Part shown: piece by piece, positions 1 through 6,766 of the stretch
Layout of the letters: the number at the start of each line of letters is the position of its first letter
How positions within the stretch are numbered: the first letter of the stretch is position 1
IMG/VR virus record: IMGVR_UViG_3300035698_027542
Span: 1 to 64,000 of that record
DNA length: 64,000 nucleotides
Direction: 5' to 3' (one strand)
From: a virus
Made by a program: the position numbers and the translations under genes
Notes under the pieces: generated by a model
What the model was told of the DNA's origin: nothing
The model's input: the letters and a program-made list of their open reading frames with translations, nothing else
Databases searched by the model: none

Positions 1-2176
1 ATGTATATACTATATTTCCTGCAAGTGTAATAGATGAAGGAAGCCCTCCATTCGGTGTTATTATAATATTTGTTGCTGGTGGTCCATTTATAGCAGGAGT
101 AACTAATGCAGTGCTTGCAGTTATAGTAGTCCCTGCAATAGTTCCACCATTAGCAATGTTATTATTAACCATATCAAGAGCAGCATCTATAGTATGTCCT
201 GATGCTGCCCAGTTAAGATTAGATAGAGTATTATGTAAATCTAAATTATCTATTTGGCTTGAAGATAAATGATAAAAATCATTATTACTAGGGTCTCCAC
301 CTTGTAAATTATCTAAATAATTATGATCTATATAAGGTTGTAAAGCAGTTCCTATTGTTCCATATATATGTCCACCTTCTCCTGATGGATTATCAGGTTG
401 ATTATTTTGAACATATAAATCTCCTGATCTTAAATACAAATCTCCATTTGCTTTTAATCTCATTCTTTCATAATTTAAAGAAGAATTATCATGACTATCT
501 GTGGGATCAGTAAACCATACAAAATCTTTATTTCCATCTACTGCTTGCCAAAAATCTCCATAACCTTCATTATATAATACAGCTACTTCATTAGGAAAAG
601 TAGTATTCCCACTTCCTGCTATACCAAAAGTTGCCCTATGCTTATTATCATTAATAGTAGTAAAACCAGTAGAAGCACTTGTCCCTGTGCTTTTATTAGT
701 AATAGATTGCCTTAAAGTTCCATCAAAATCATTTCCTATTGTGAATTCATCTGGATTAGCGAGATAAACAACTCCTTCTGTTGCATGTTTCCTTGTAACT
801 GTCCCTATAAGAATAACACCAGATATAGGAGAAAATGGATGAGTATTAGTTAAATCTCCATTTGTTGAAAGATATAATTTATCTCCTTCTGTCCAACTAT
901 TAGTGTTCATATCTCTAACATAACCATTAATAGCTACATAACCATTACCATTAATAGCAATTGCTTCTGTAGCTAACCCTAAAACGTGAATAGTATCACT
1001 ATCATCATTAGATGATAATGCTATTGTAGGTTTTTGTCCTTGTGAGCCATTTATATAAACTACTTTTCCATTTGCTATAGGAGCTGCTGTTTTATTAGTA
1101 ACTCTAACTAGGTTTTCTTGGCCTATTTGCAGGGTTACATTTCCACCTGGCATACCTAGATTTAAAGTTCCTTCATCATCATCCCATCTTAATCTACCTT
1201 CTTGATCTGCTGTTATAGATGTTAAATTAAAATCTAAAAAATCTAAACTACTTATTCCTTTATCATTTAAATCTACATCTTTAACTGCCCCTTCATAAGG
1301 AACATATAAACTACTCTCTATAGGTAGTCCATCAAACGTTAAACCTGCACTATCTTCTCCTAATCTAATTAGTAAATCATATTGGTCTTCTATAAAATGA
1401 TAATACTCTCCTATATCTCCACCTTGCAAACCTAATAAATCATTATGTATTACTCCTCCACTATGAATGTGTAAAGCATCTGCATTACTACCATCTGTAA
1501 GAGTATCATGTTGAGTTTTAATTAAATGATAATATTGATTAGTAGATCCACCCTGCAAACTACTTAACACATTATGAACATGAGTATGTAATCCATCAGC
1601 CTCCCCACCGCTTATGAGAGTATTAAAATTTATATAATTATTCTGGGTTAAATGTTTATAATCCCCATCATTTAACCCTGATAAATTATTATGGATATGA
1701 TCCGTATGAGCTTGAGATACCGCATTTTCTATTACTGCCCCAGAAGAAATAATATCAGAAAGTTGGTTAACACTTCCAGACTTTTTAACAAAATCTGTCA
1801 AATCAATTTCATCATCAATATCTGCTATAGCTTCCGCAATTAAATTACCAACATCGCTATTAGTTGTAAATTGGTTATGGGTATGCAAACTATCTGCATT
1901 AGATGTATCCCCGCCTGTTAAAACACTCAATCCTTCATGGGTATGGGTATAAACAGAAAGTATATAAGTTTTACCCTTATTCACCCCTCTATTAATTACC
2001 TTAGCACTATAATTTCTTATAATAATAGAGTTAGCAATACTTGATGGAGTATTACCACCAATCTTTAACAAATCTACTGTTTCTCCTGATTTTACAGTAT
2101 AAGGAGAAATAATATCTGATAAAGATAAAGAATCAAAATAATTATTTGTAACAAACCAAGTTTCTTGTGTCGCCAT
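1..2176 (-). CDS. Tail-fibre-like structural protein (partial, C terminus off window)
   Basis: Open for about 725 codons from an ATG at 2176 to the window edge with no stop. The translation has recurrent phage-fibre units: Leu-His-Thr-His patches and repeats of the form LQGGxxxxYYHL roughly every 50-60 residues, followed by beta-rich, Asn/Gly-rich sequence. These LQGG/YYHL units are common in tail fibre and receptor-binding proteins of large phages; no catalytic motif is visible. A TATAAATA box lies 29 bases upstream. I infer a late-expressed, virion-surface fibre that may bind the host. The C-terminal tip or chaperone domain is not in this window. Confidence 0.75.
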   Translation of the reverse strand, partial: MATQETWFVTNNYFDSLSLSDIISPYTVKSGETVDLLKIGGNTPSSIANSIIIRNYSAKVINRGVNKGKTYILSVYTHTHEGLSVLTGGDTSNADSLHTHNQFTTNSDVGNLIAEAIADIDDEIDLTDFVKKSGSVNQLSDIISSGAVIENAVSQAHTDHIHNNLSGLNDGDYKHLTQNNYINFNTLISGGEADGLHTHVHNVLSSLQGGSTNQYYHLIKTQHDTLTDGSNADALHIHSGGVIHNDLLGLQGGDIGEYYHFIEDQYDLLIRLGEDSAGLTFDGLPIESSLYVPYEGAVKDVDLNDKGISSLDFLDFNLTSITADQEGRLRWDDDEGTLNLGMPGGNVTLQIGQENLVRVTNKTAAPIANGKVVYINGSQGQKPTIALSSNDDSDTIHVLGLATEAIAINGNGYVAINGYVRDMNTNSWTEGDKLYLSTNGDLTNTHPFSPISGVILIGTVTRKHATEGVVYLANPDEFTIGNDFDGTLRQSITNKSTGTSASTGFTTINDNKHRATFGIAGSGNTTFPNEVAVLYNEGYGDFWQAVDGNKDFVWFTDPTDSHDNSSLNYERMRLKANGDLYLRSGDLYVQNNQPDNPSGEGGHIYGTIGTALQPYIDHNYLDNLQGGDPSNNDFYHLSSSQIDNLDLHNTLSNLNWAASGHTIDAALDMVNNNIANGGTIAGTTITASTALVTPAINGPPATNIIITPNGGLPSSITLAGNIVYT

Positions 2177-2204
2177 CGTTTATTCTCTAATATTAGAGGA
2201 CATA

Positions 2205-2212
2205 TATTTATA
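2205..2212 (-). promoter_or_regulatory. Candidate late promoter, TATAAATA
   Basis: Exact TATAAATA on the minus strand 29 bases before the fibre ATG and just downstream of a terminator, the position expected for an independent late promoter. TATAAATA is the T4 late -10 consensus, but in this AT-rich sequence it also occurs by chance, so support is mainly positional. Confidence 0.4.
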
Positions 2213-2276
2213 TATTTTATATTTCAACTTAATTTGATTAAAACCTTGTTTTTTATGGTTGGTTAATGATGATTAA

Positions 2277-2310
2277 TAAAAAACCGCGATTTTGTCGAAC
2301 CACGGTTTTT
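2277..2310 (-). terminator. Rho-independent terminator
   Basis: AAAAACCGTG pairs with CGCGGTTTTT (one mismatch) around a 12-base loop, followed on the minus strand by a T-rich run. It lies between the 62-residue tagged gene and the tail fibre, so the two appear to be separate transcripts. Confidence 0.75.
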
Positions 2311-2445
2311 AGTTAATTTATGGCTTAACCGAACCTTTTACAAAGACTCCTTTATTTCACTTTTGAACCAAACTTCCTCGTTCTTACAAAAATTTTTAGT
2401 CTTTGTTTTTCTTCTATTATATTCTATATACTATTTAAAAATCCT

Positions 2446-2634
2446 CTATATTTTTCTTAATATATCTTCAAAACTAATTTGTTCTTTATTCTCACTATGC
2501 GGAAAAATTTCATTTGATTCACCCTCATAAACCTCATCAACAGTGGGATTTCTGCCTAACTCTCTTTTCATTTGCTCGAAAACCCTAGTCCAATCTTCAG
2601 GGCTATCAAATCTTGATCTTTTATACCAATTCAT
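2446..2634 (-). CDS. Small MNWYK-tagged protein, unknown function
   Basis: 62 residues beginning MNWYKRSRF, the N-terminal tag shared with several genes in this window. The rest is short, acidic and helical, with no recognisable domain. A G-rich run (GGGGGG) nine bases before the ATG may serve as ribosome site. A TATAAATA box overlaps the base before the ATG, too close to drive this start, so it is probably read through from the 2H phosphoesterase gene upstream. Function unknown; the tag is the only clue. Confidence 0.6.
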   Translation of the reverse strand: MNWYKRSRFDSPEDWTRVFEQMKRELGRNPTVDEVYEGESNEIFPHSENKEQISFEDILRKI

Positions 2635-2667
2635 ATATTTATATTCCCCCCCGAAAAAATAAAACCT

Positions 2668-3192
2668 TTATAATTTTATCTCAAATTCTTCATCTTTATC
2701 ATTAATAAAAACAACCTTATTAAAAGTTATATCTGTGCCATTTATAAAAGTATCTCCTGCAAATTGGCCCCCTTCTCCCTTTTTTACATAAGCAATACAA
2801 CAATGAGGATTATATACAGGGAATGTTTCTTTAACATCTAATTTTCTTTTTATTTTTCCATGTAATTTTCTTAAATCATCACTAATTATTTTGACTATTA
2901 CAACATCAAAATCAGGACTTTTTCTAAAATAGCCTACTTCTCCTAGTTTTACTTTTATAGATTTGTATTCTGTAAGTATTTCTTCTACTTCTTTTCTACT
3001 ATTTTCACAAACTCCATAAAGAAGTGTTATATGAGTGTCTAATTCTCTCCCTTTGCCTTCCTCTTCACATAACATAGAATTAGGTATATTATTCCTCCCC
3101 CACTTTTTAATCTTACTAGCAGGCATCTGGGGAAGTCTAACAGCAATCCATCCCTTACACTCTTTCTTCTTCGCTTTTTTATACCAATTCAT
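2668..3192 (-). CDS. 2H phosphoesterase (2'-5' RNA ligase/LigT-like), MNWYKKA-tagged
   Basis: 174 residues. After the tag MNWYKKA there is a 2H fold signature: first catalytic motif DTHITLLYG (H54) and second PHCCIAYV (H130) about 75 residues later, the spacing usual in the 2H superfamily. The second motif has Cys where Thr/Ser is standard (HxC instead of HxT), which may alter activity. The family hydrolyses 2',3'- or 2',5'-phosphodiester bonds; phage members include the anti-CBASS protein Acb1 (T4 57B), which degrades cyclic nucleotides. Assigning an anti-CBASS role is inference: other 2H enzymes act on RNA ends, and this window also has an RNA ligase and a P-loop kinase. It sits upstream of a second tagged gene on the same strand. 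Confidence 0.75.
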   Translation of the reverse strand: MNWYKKAKKKECKGWIAVRLPQMPASKIKKWGRNNIPNSMLCEEEGKGRELDTHITLLYGVCENSRKEVEEILTEYKSIKVKLGEVGYFRKSPDFDVVIVKIISDDLRKLHGKIKRKLDVKETFPVYNPHCCIAYVKKGEGGQFAGDTFINGTDITFNKVVFINDKDEEFEIKL

Positions 3193-3229
3193 ACAAATTT
3201 ATTTCGATAAAAAATAAAAAATACCTTTA

Positions 3230-3261
3230 ATAAAAAAGAGCCACTCGTAAAAGTGACTCTT
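3230..3261 (-). terminator. Rho-independent terminator
   Basis: AAGAGTCAC and GTGGCTCTT form a 9-bp stem (one G-T pair) with an 8-base loop, followed by TTTTTTATT on the minus strand. It ends the transcript that contains the multi-hairpin region just upstream. Confidence 0.8.
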
Positions 3262-3263
3262 AG

Positions 3264-3379
3264 GGGCGTAGTTGAAGGGGTACTTCAACTCGGGTCCACC
3301 AAGTTGGTTAAGCCAACTACTCTACCTTAGAGACCACATTGCTTAAGGCAATGACTCTTGACAAGTGGCTGTCAACCTT
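3264..3379 (-). ncRNA. Multi-hairpin structured RNA element, copy 1
   Basis: A 230-base gap between genes holds consecutive hairpins on the minus strand: TTGACA/TGTCAA, CATTGC-CTTAA-GCAATG, CTCT/AGAG, AGTTGG-CTTAA-CCAACT and AGTTGAAG/CTTCAACT, then a terminator. The 29 bases at 3295-3323, which include the AGTTGG-CTTAA-CCAACT hairpin, recur exactly at 5072-5100. Two hairpins share the CTTAA loop. I could not fit a tRNA cloverleaf. It is either a structured 3' UTR or a small RNA processed from the transcript end. Confidence 0.45.
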
Positions 3380-3424
3380 GTTTGATACACTCTATTTTAT
3401 ATTATATCTTATATCTTTCACTTG

Positions 3425-3766
3425 TCAATGAATTTTAATATCAGGAGGAGCTTTTAATTGCTCTATTACATAATCTATATCAATCTCAAAATCTTCATAA
3501 CCAGCTTTTCCCACTAATTTATTCATAGTATCAATTGAATCGTATATATTCTGCTTAATAATAGCAACTGTCATTTTTTTGATAATTTCTGGCTTATCGC
3601 GACAAGCTTTATTACTTGTAGCTATCATACTATTGGATTCACTTATATGATCTGGAAAAGCAGATAAAACTTCCCCATCTTTTAACATTTCCCATTCTAA
3701 TCCAGCCACATTGCATAATACAAAACTACCCTCTTTCTGAGGATGGCCGTTATATATTCTCTTCAA
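3425..3766 (-). CDS. Phage protein of unknown function, paralogue of 5940-6299 gene
   Basis: About 113 residues, clearly homologous to the gene at 5940-6299: both share KEGSF(V/I)LCN(V/M)AG, a W(E/Q)MLKDGEV block and a C-terminal DYVIEQLK/DYIIKHLK helix. No known domain. The start is odd: the only in-frame start is TTG at 3766. An ATG nine bases upstream aligns with the paralogue's start at DNA level but runs into TGA after four codons; adding one T near 3757 would restore a start matching the paralogue. Either a frameshift has cut the N terminus or a base was lost in sequencing. A structured RNA and terminator follow. Confidence 0.65.
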   Translation of the reverse strand: MKRIYNGHPQKEGSFVLCNVAGLEWEMLKDGEVLSAFPDHISESNSMIATSNKACRDKPEIIKKMTVAIIKQNIYDSIDTMNKLVGKAGYEDFEIDIDYVIEQLKAPPDIKIH

Positions 3767-3787
3767 TTTTCTACCATTCTGTTTCTC

Positions 3788-4123
3788 CTATAAATCTAAA
3801 ATATCAACTCTTTCCGTAATTCTCTCTGCCTCGATTGCTGCCTTTTCCTCTTCTCTCCTTTTTATATCGTCAGAATACATAGGAATTTCACACCAAGCAT
3901 CAATACGGAATTCAGATGTTAAATCTGTATCTTTGTCTGGATTGTCAATAGATCTCCAATGTTTATTAGAATAATAAGATAAGGCATACCAATTATAAAC
4001 AGTATGATCAAATCGAGAATCAACAACATCAGGGCCTTGACCATACCAGATAGCTACAACAGTACCATCATCAGGTAATTTCTCACTAGGCCTATACCAC
4101 TTAAACTTGTCTATCATTCCCAT
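3788..4123 (-). CDS. DUF551-like phage protein
   Basis: About 111 residues from ATG at 4123 (a second ATG lies two codons in). The N terminus WYRPSEKLPDDGTVVAIWYG and the later WCEIPMY resemble DUF551, small phage proteins of unknown function with a W-x-P-x-x-E-x-LP-x-x-G opening and a second Trp/Pro motif. The C terminus is a charged Glu/Lys/Arg helix. A longer upstream start would overlap the HTH gene by about 80 bases in another frame, so the internal ATG is preferred. It lies directly after that gene on the same strand. Confidence 0.6.
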   Translation of the reverse strand: MGMIDKFKWYRPSEKLPDDGTVVAIWYGQGPDVVDSRFDHTVYNWYALSYYSNKHWRSIDNPDKDTDLTSEFRIDAWCEIPMYSDDIKRREEEKAAIEAERITERVDILDL

Positions 4124-4124
4124 A

Positions 4125-4136
4125 TATTTATATCGG
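4125..4136 (-). promoter_or_regulatory. CCGATATAAATA box overlapping a gene end
   Basis: Minus-strand CCGATATAAATA, the same 12-mer as at 59990 and 62576. Here it also encodes the last codons of the HTH gene (Pro-Ile-stop) and lies one base from the next ATG, so it is either a promoter for a downstream start or a coincidence. Confidence 0.35.
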
Positions 4137-4949
4137 AACTTCCTGCTGAACTTCATCTGGATATGTGTGATTGTTGATGATTTCCATGTATTTGCCATAA
4201 ACACCACCATACAGTTTGGGATCTGTGATCATTTTCTTATTTTTACTTATAAGACTATATAAAAGGTTTATAGCCTGTTGACGAGTCTGATAAGATAAAA
4301 GCCTATTTTTAAATTTTTGCCCATCTTCCCCCTCAAATTGTTTCCACCATTCTAACATTCTTGCACTATGACCCTTATCAGTTTCTTCCTTACTTCTAAA
4401 TTCTTCATCATTAATTAATCCAGTTCTTTTCATATAATCTTTAGCAGTATTAGTGGTTATATTAAATTGTATAGCTACATTTTTTAAAGTCATTCCCTGT
4501 CCTCGAGGGGGAGGTAAATACATATCAACCATCTGCTTCCCTTTTTCCAATATGTTTGCCCTTACATCCTCCATTGATCCCCACTCTTTAATCTCTCTCC
4601 ATCCATGCTCTTTATTAATTCTTCTGATAGCTGTGATAGACACTCCAAATAAATCAGCAATATTTTTATAAGTATACCCTTCTTCAACAAGTGCTTTCAT
4701 AACCTGAAGATCATCGTCAGACAAATTATTTTTATGAATATTCCCTTTATCCCTAATATTAACCCATTTATACTTATTATTTAATGCTCGAATTGAACCA
4801 TGGCTGGTTCCAAACATATTTCCGATTTCTCTAGTAGAACGACCTTCTTCTAGTAATCTTTTTACTTTCTCTAATTCTTCTATGGTCCATCCTCTTTTTG
4901 CAGAACTTTTAGGCATTGCTATCTTTATATGTCTATTATACCAATTCAT
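4128..4949 (-). CDS. Multi-HTH DNA-binding protein, MNWYN-tagged
   Basis: 273 residues starting MNWYNRHIKIAMPK, a divergent copy of the N-terminal tag. It holds three helix-turn-helix-like units: about residues 19-60 (GRSTREIGNMFGTSHGSIRAL), 75-120 (GYTYKNIADLFGVSITAIRRI) and 145-180 (MTLKNVAIQFNITTNTAKDYM). Tandem HTH units of this kind occur in small terminase subunits and in phage regulators. The rest is helical. It could be TerS, since none is otherwise obvious near terL, but it is 31 kb away and I regard the role as open. A terminator and RNA element copy 2 lie upstream, so its transcript probably starts within 4950-5000. Confidence 0.65.
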   Translation of the reverse strand: MNWYNRHIKIAMPKSSAKRGWTIEELEKVKRLLEEGRSTREIGNMFGTSHGSIRALNNKYKWVNIRDKGNIHKNNLSDDDLQVMKALVEEGYTYKNIADLFGVSITAIRRINKEHGWREIKEWGSMEDVRANILEKGKQMVDMYLPPPRGQGMTLKNVAIQFNITTNTAKDYMKRTGLINDEEFRSKEETDKGHSARMLEWWKQFEGEDGQKFKNRLLSYQTRQQAINLLYSLISKNKKMITDPKLYGGVYGKYMEIINNHTYPDEVQQEVPI

Positions 4950-5002
4950 AATTATCTATTTCTTAAATTCTTCTCAATATCCTTGATATTTTTGGACATA
5001 AA

Positions 5003-5032
5003 AAAAGAGCAAGTGCTGTGCCCTGCTCTTTT
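5003..5032 (-). terminator. Rho-independent terminator
   Basis: AAAAGAGCA pairs with TGCTCTTTT across a 12-base loop, followed by a run of T on the minus strand. It ends the transcript containing RNA element copy 2. Confidence 0.8.
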
Positions 5033-5033
5033 C

Positions 5034-5100
5034 TGGAGGCGTGTGATTGGATAAGAATCCAGTCCGCCTGCTCCACCAAGTTGGTTAAGCCAACTACTCT
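5034..5100 (-). ncRNA. Structured RNA element, copy 2
   Basis: Contains the exact 29-base core found at 3295-3323 (here 5072-5100), with the AGTTGG-CTTAA-CCAACT hairpin. A different downstream hairpin follows (TGGAT-TCTT-ATCCA inside a GGAG...CTCC/GGCG...CGCC helix), then a terminator. As in copy 1, it lies after an unknown gene and before an MNWY-tagged gene. The conserved core with variable flanking helices suggests function at RNA level. Confidence 0.45.
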
Positions 5101-5147
5101 TAAAAATCAACTACCCTTCGAGGAAATCTAATTATACTATCTCACTT

Positions 5148-5870
5148 TCACTTGTCAATAGTTATTTTACTAAATGCTTTATCTATTTTTTCATTATTTT
5201 CCAATAATAATTCATTAATTCTTTCAACTCTTTTTCTCGCTTCTCCATCTTCTTCTGTCCACTTCTTTTGCCAAACATACTCATCATCCCAACCAGAATA
5301 TTTTCTACTCATTAAGACCCCTCTACCAGTTTGATGACACCAAAATTTATATAACATTAAACATGCTTCTTCTCTTCGATCACCACGATCCCAATATCCC
5401 GTCTTTTCATCAAAAATACAATCAGATAAAAGAATAAATGCTACTCTAATATATGATTGAGGAATTTCTAAACACATTTCCCTAATTGCTGTATCAAAAG
5501 GCCTTGAAATATTCCATTCTTGCACTCCTCGTTGAGAACATCTCCTAATCTCATCTAAATATCCCATATCCAAAGCAAAAATATGATTCTTAATCTCTTC
5601 ATCTAATTCTTCTGGTAAACTATTAATATAAGGGATTTCAATATCTGACCAAAAAAGTTTATTAAGTACTTTCTGTTTCTCTTTTTTTTGTAATTCATTA
5701 GCATTCCAGTCAAGTTTATACAATTTAACCCTTTTAGTCCAACTTGGCTTCTTATTTTTTACAACAATCCCACTCTTATTATCTCCATCAGATGAAGGAG
5801 GGCCTTGAATAATAAAATCTTTCTGATAAACTAAAGATGGAAACAATAAACGATGATTCAATGATAACAT
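5148..5870 (-). CDS. Hypothetical phage protein
   Basis: About 240 residues. I chose the ATG at 5870 because AGAGGTG precedes it at good spacing; a longer start at 5903 lacks this. The protein is rich in Trp and charged residues (WDRGDRREEACLMLYKFW, YSGWDDEYVWQKKW), mostly helical, with no signal peptide, membrane segment or recognised domain. A GTCGATATATGGATA sequence about 60 bases upstream resembles the CCGATA promoter family. Function unknown. Confidence 0.6.
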   Translation of the reverse strand: MLSLNHRLLFPSLVYQKDFIIQGPPSSDGDNKSGIVVKNKKPSWTKRVKLYKLDWNANELQKKEKQKVLNKLFWSDIEIPYINSLPEELDEEIKNHIFALDMGYLDEIRRCSQRGVQEWNISRPFDTAIREMCLEIPQSYIRVAFILLSDCIFDEKTGYWDRGDRREEACLMLYKFWCHQTGRGVLMSRKYSGWDDEYVWQKKWTEEDGEARKRVERINELLLENNEKIDKAFSKITIDK

Positions 5871-5939
5871 AATACACCTCTTTCTTAAAAATGTTGTGAC
5901 CATTCACAACTAACCCATTAATATCCATATATCGACAAA

Positions 5940-6299
5940 TTATATTTTTTCCATATCTTCAAAAGGAAATTTTAAATGCTTAATAATATAATCTATATCA
6001 ATATTAAAATCCTTATAACCTGCTTTTTCTGCTAATAGATTTATAGATTCAATTGAACAATGTACTTTCTCTGTAAGAATAGCAACTGCCTTTCTCTTTA
6101 ATAAATCATTATCCTCTTGCTTATCATCATTATTAATTGCTATCATATTAACAGCTTCTTCTTTATTATCTTCTGGAAAATTAGAAAAAACTTCTCCATC
6201 TTTTAACATTTGCCATTCAAAACCTGCCATATTACATAATATAAAACTTCCCTCTTTGTGTCTATTATCTTTCAAATACTCTCTTAAACTTTCTGCCAT
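5940..6299 (-). CDS. Phage protein of unknown function, paralogue of 3425-3766 gene
   Basis: 119 residues with ATG preceded by AGGAGAAATATA. It is the intact copy of a duplicated family (see 3425-3766): shared HKEGSFILCNMAG, WQMLKDGEV and C-terminal DIDYIIKHLK blocks, with a variable acidic middle. No known domain. Its 24-base leader is identical to the leader of the next upstream gene, suggesting local duplication of a translation-initiation region. Confidence 0.65.
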   Translation of the reverse strand: MAESLREYLKDNRHKEGSFILCNMAGFEWQMLKDGEVFSNFPEDNKEEAVNMIAINNDDKQEDNDLLKRKAVAILTEKVHCSIESINLLAEKAGYKDFNIDIDYIIKHLKFPFEDMEKI

Positions 6300-6319
6300 T
6301 ATATTTCTCCTATCTTAAT
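6296..6319 (-). repeat. Duplicated translation-initiation leader, copy 1 of 2
   Basis: 24 bases (containing ATTAAGATAGGAGAAATATA before ATGG) are identical at 6296-6319 and 6476-6499. Each copy overlaps the stop of one gene and carries the Shine-Dalgarno and ATG of the next, so successive small genes appear to have been added as units. Confidence 0.7.
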
Positions 6320-6479
6320 TAGTTTTTTCTAAAAATTTCTTCATATCTTCCGCTTTATCTTTTGCTTCTTTTCTTTTTGCCAAATTTCTTTTATGAGAAC
6401 CCCATACACTCTTCTTCCCACTAGCAATATCCTCATAATCTTCTTGTAATTTTTTAGCAGTCCTTTTTATCTTTTCCAT
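6315..6479 (-). CDS. Small basic helical protein
   Basis: 54 residues starting MEKIKRTAKKLQEDYEDI, with AGGAG seven bases before the ATG at 6479. It is rich in Lys/Arg and Glu and predicted as one long helix. No domain recognised. Coding is supported by the strong ribosome site, tight packing between two genes, and the duplicated leader shared with the following gene. Confidence 0.6.
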   Translation of the reverse strand: MEKIKRTAKKLQEDYEDIASGKKSVWGSHKRNLAKRKEAKDKAEDMKKFLEKTN

Positions 6480-6498
6480 TATATTTCTCCTATCTTAA

Positions 6499-6708
6499 TC
6501 AGTTCTTTGACCCTATATCCTCTATATTAATAAGATCTTCTCTATCACACCATAACATCTTAACTAAAAGTTTCCCAGGAGAAACAACACAAACTACCTT
6601 CCTCGTTATATAAGATTCCCAATCCTTATCTCCATTAGGACCACCTGTAATCATTGGATAATTTTCCTTCTTCCAATTTAATTTTATTATATCTCCTGTA
6701 AAATACAT
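6499..6708 (-). CDS. Small hypothetical protein (SH3-like composition)
   Basis: 69 residues (MYFTGDIIKLNWKKENYP...), ending where the duplicated leader begins. Alternating short beta-strand-like segments (DIIKLNW, KVVCVVSPGKLLVKMLW) suggest a small beta barrel, but no family is recognised. GTCGATATAAAGA about 40 bases upstream may be its promoter. Confidence 0.55.
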   Translation of the reverse strand: MYFTGDIIKLNWKKENYPMITGGPNGDKDWESYITRKVVCVVSPGKLLVKMLWCDREDLINIEDIGSKN

Positions 6709-6747
6709 TAGTTTAATTCTCTTGATTTAATTAGTTCTTCTGCTCTC

Positions 6748-6760
6748 TCTTTATATCGAC
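6748..6760 (-). promoter_or_regulatory. Candidate CCGATATAAA-type promoter
   Basis: Minus-strand GTCGATATAAAGA lies 40 bases before the 6708 start and just beyond the end of the methylase gene. It matches the CCGATATAAATA family at most positions. Confidence 0.4.
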
Positions 6761-6766
6761 AAAAAT

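Noticed and set aside
3264-3379. tRNA gene on either strand in the first structured gap
   Set aside because: ACCA-like ends and stem-loops are suggestive, but no orientation gives a T arm with a TTC-type loop, a U33 anticodon loop and a 7-bp acceptor together.
4128-4949. Firm assignment of the multi-HTH protein as terminase small subunit
   Set aside because: It is 31 kb from terL, carries the MNWY tag and has three HTH units; the evidence does not separate TerS from a regulator.
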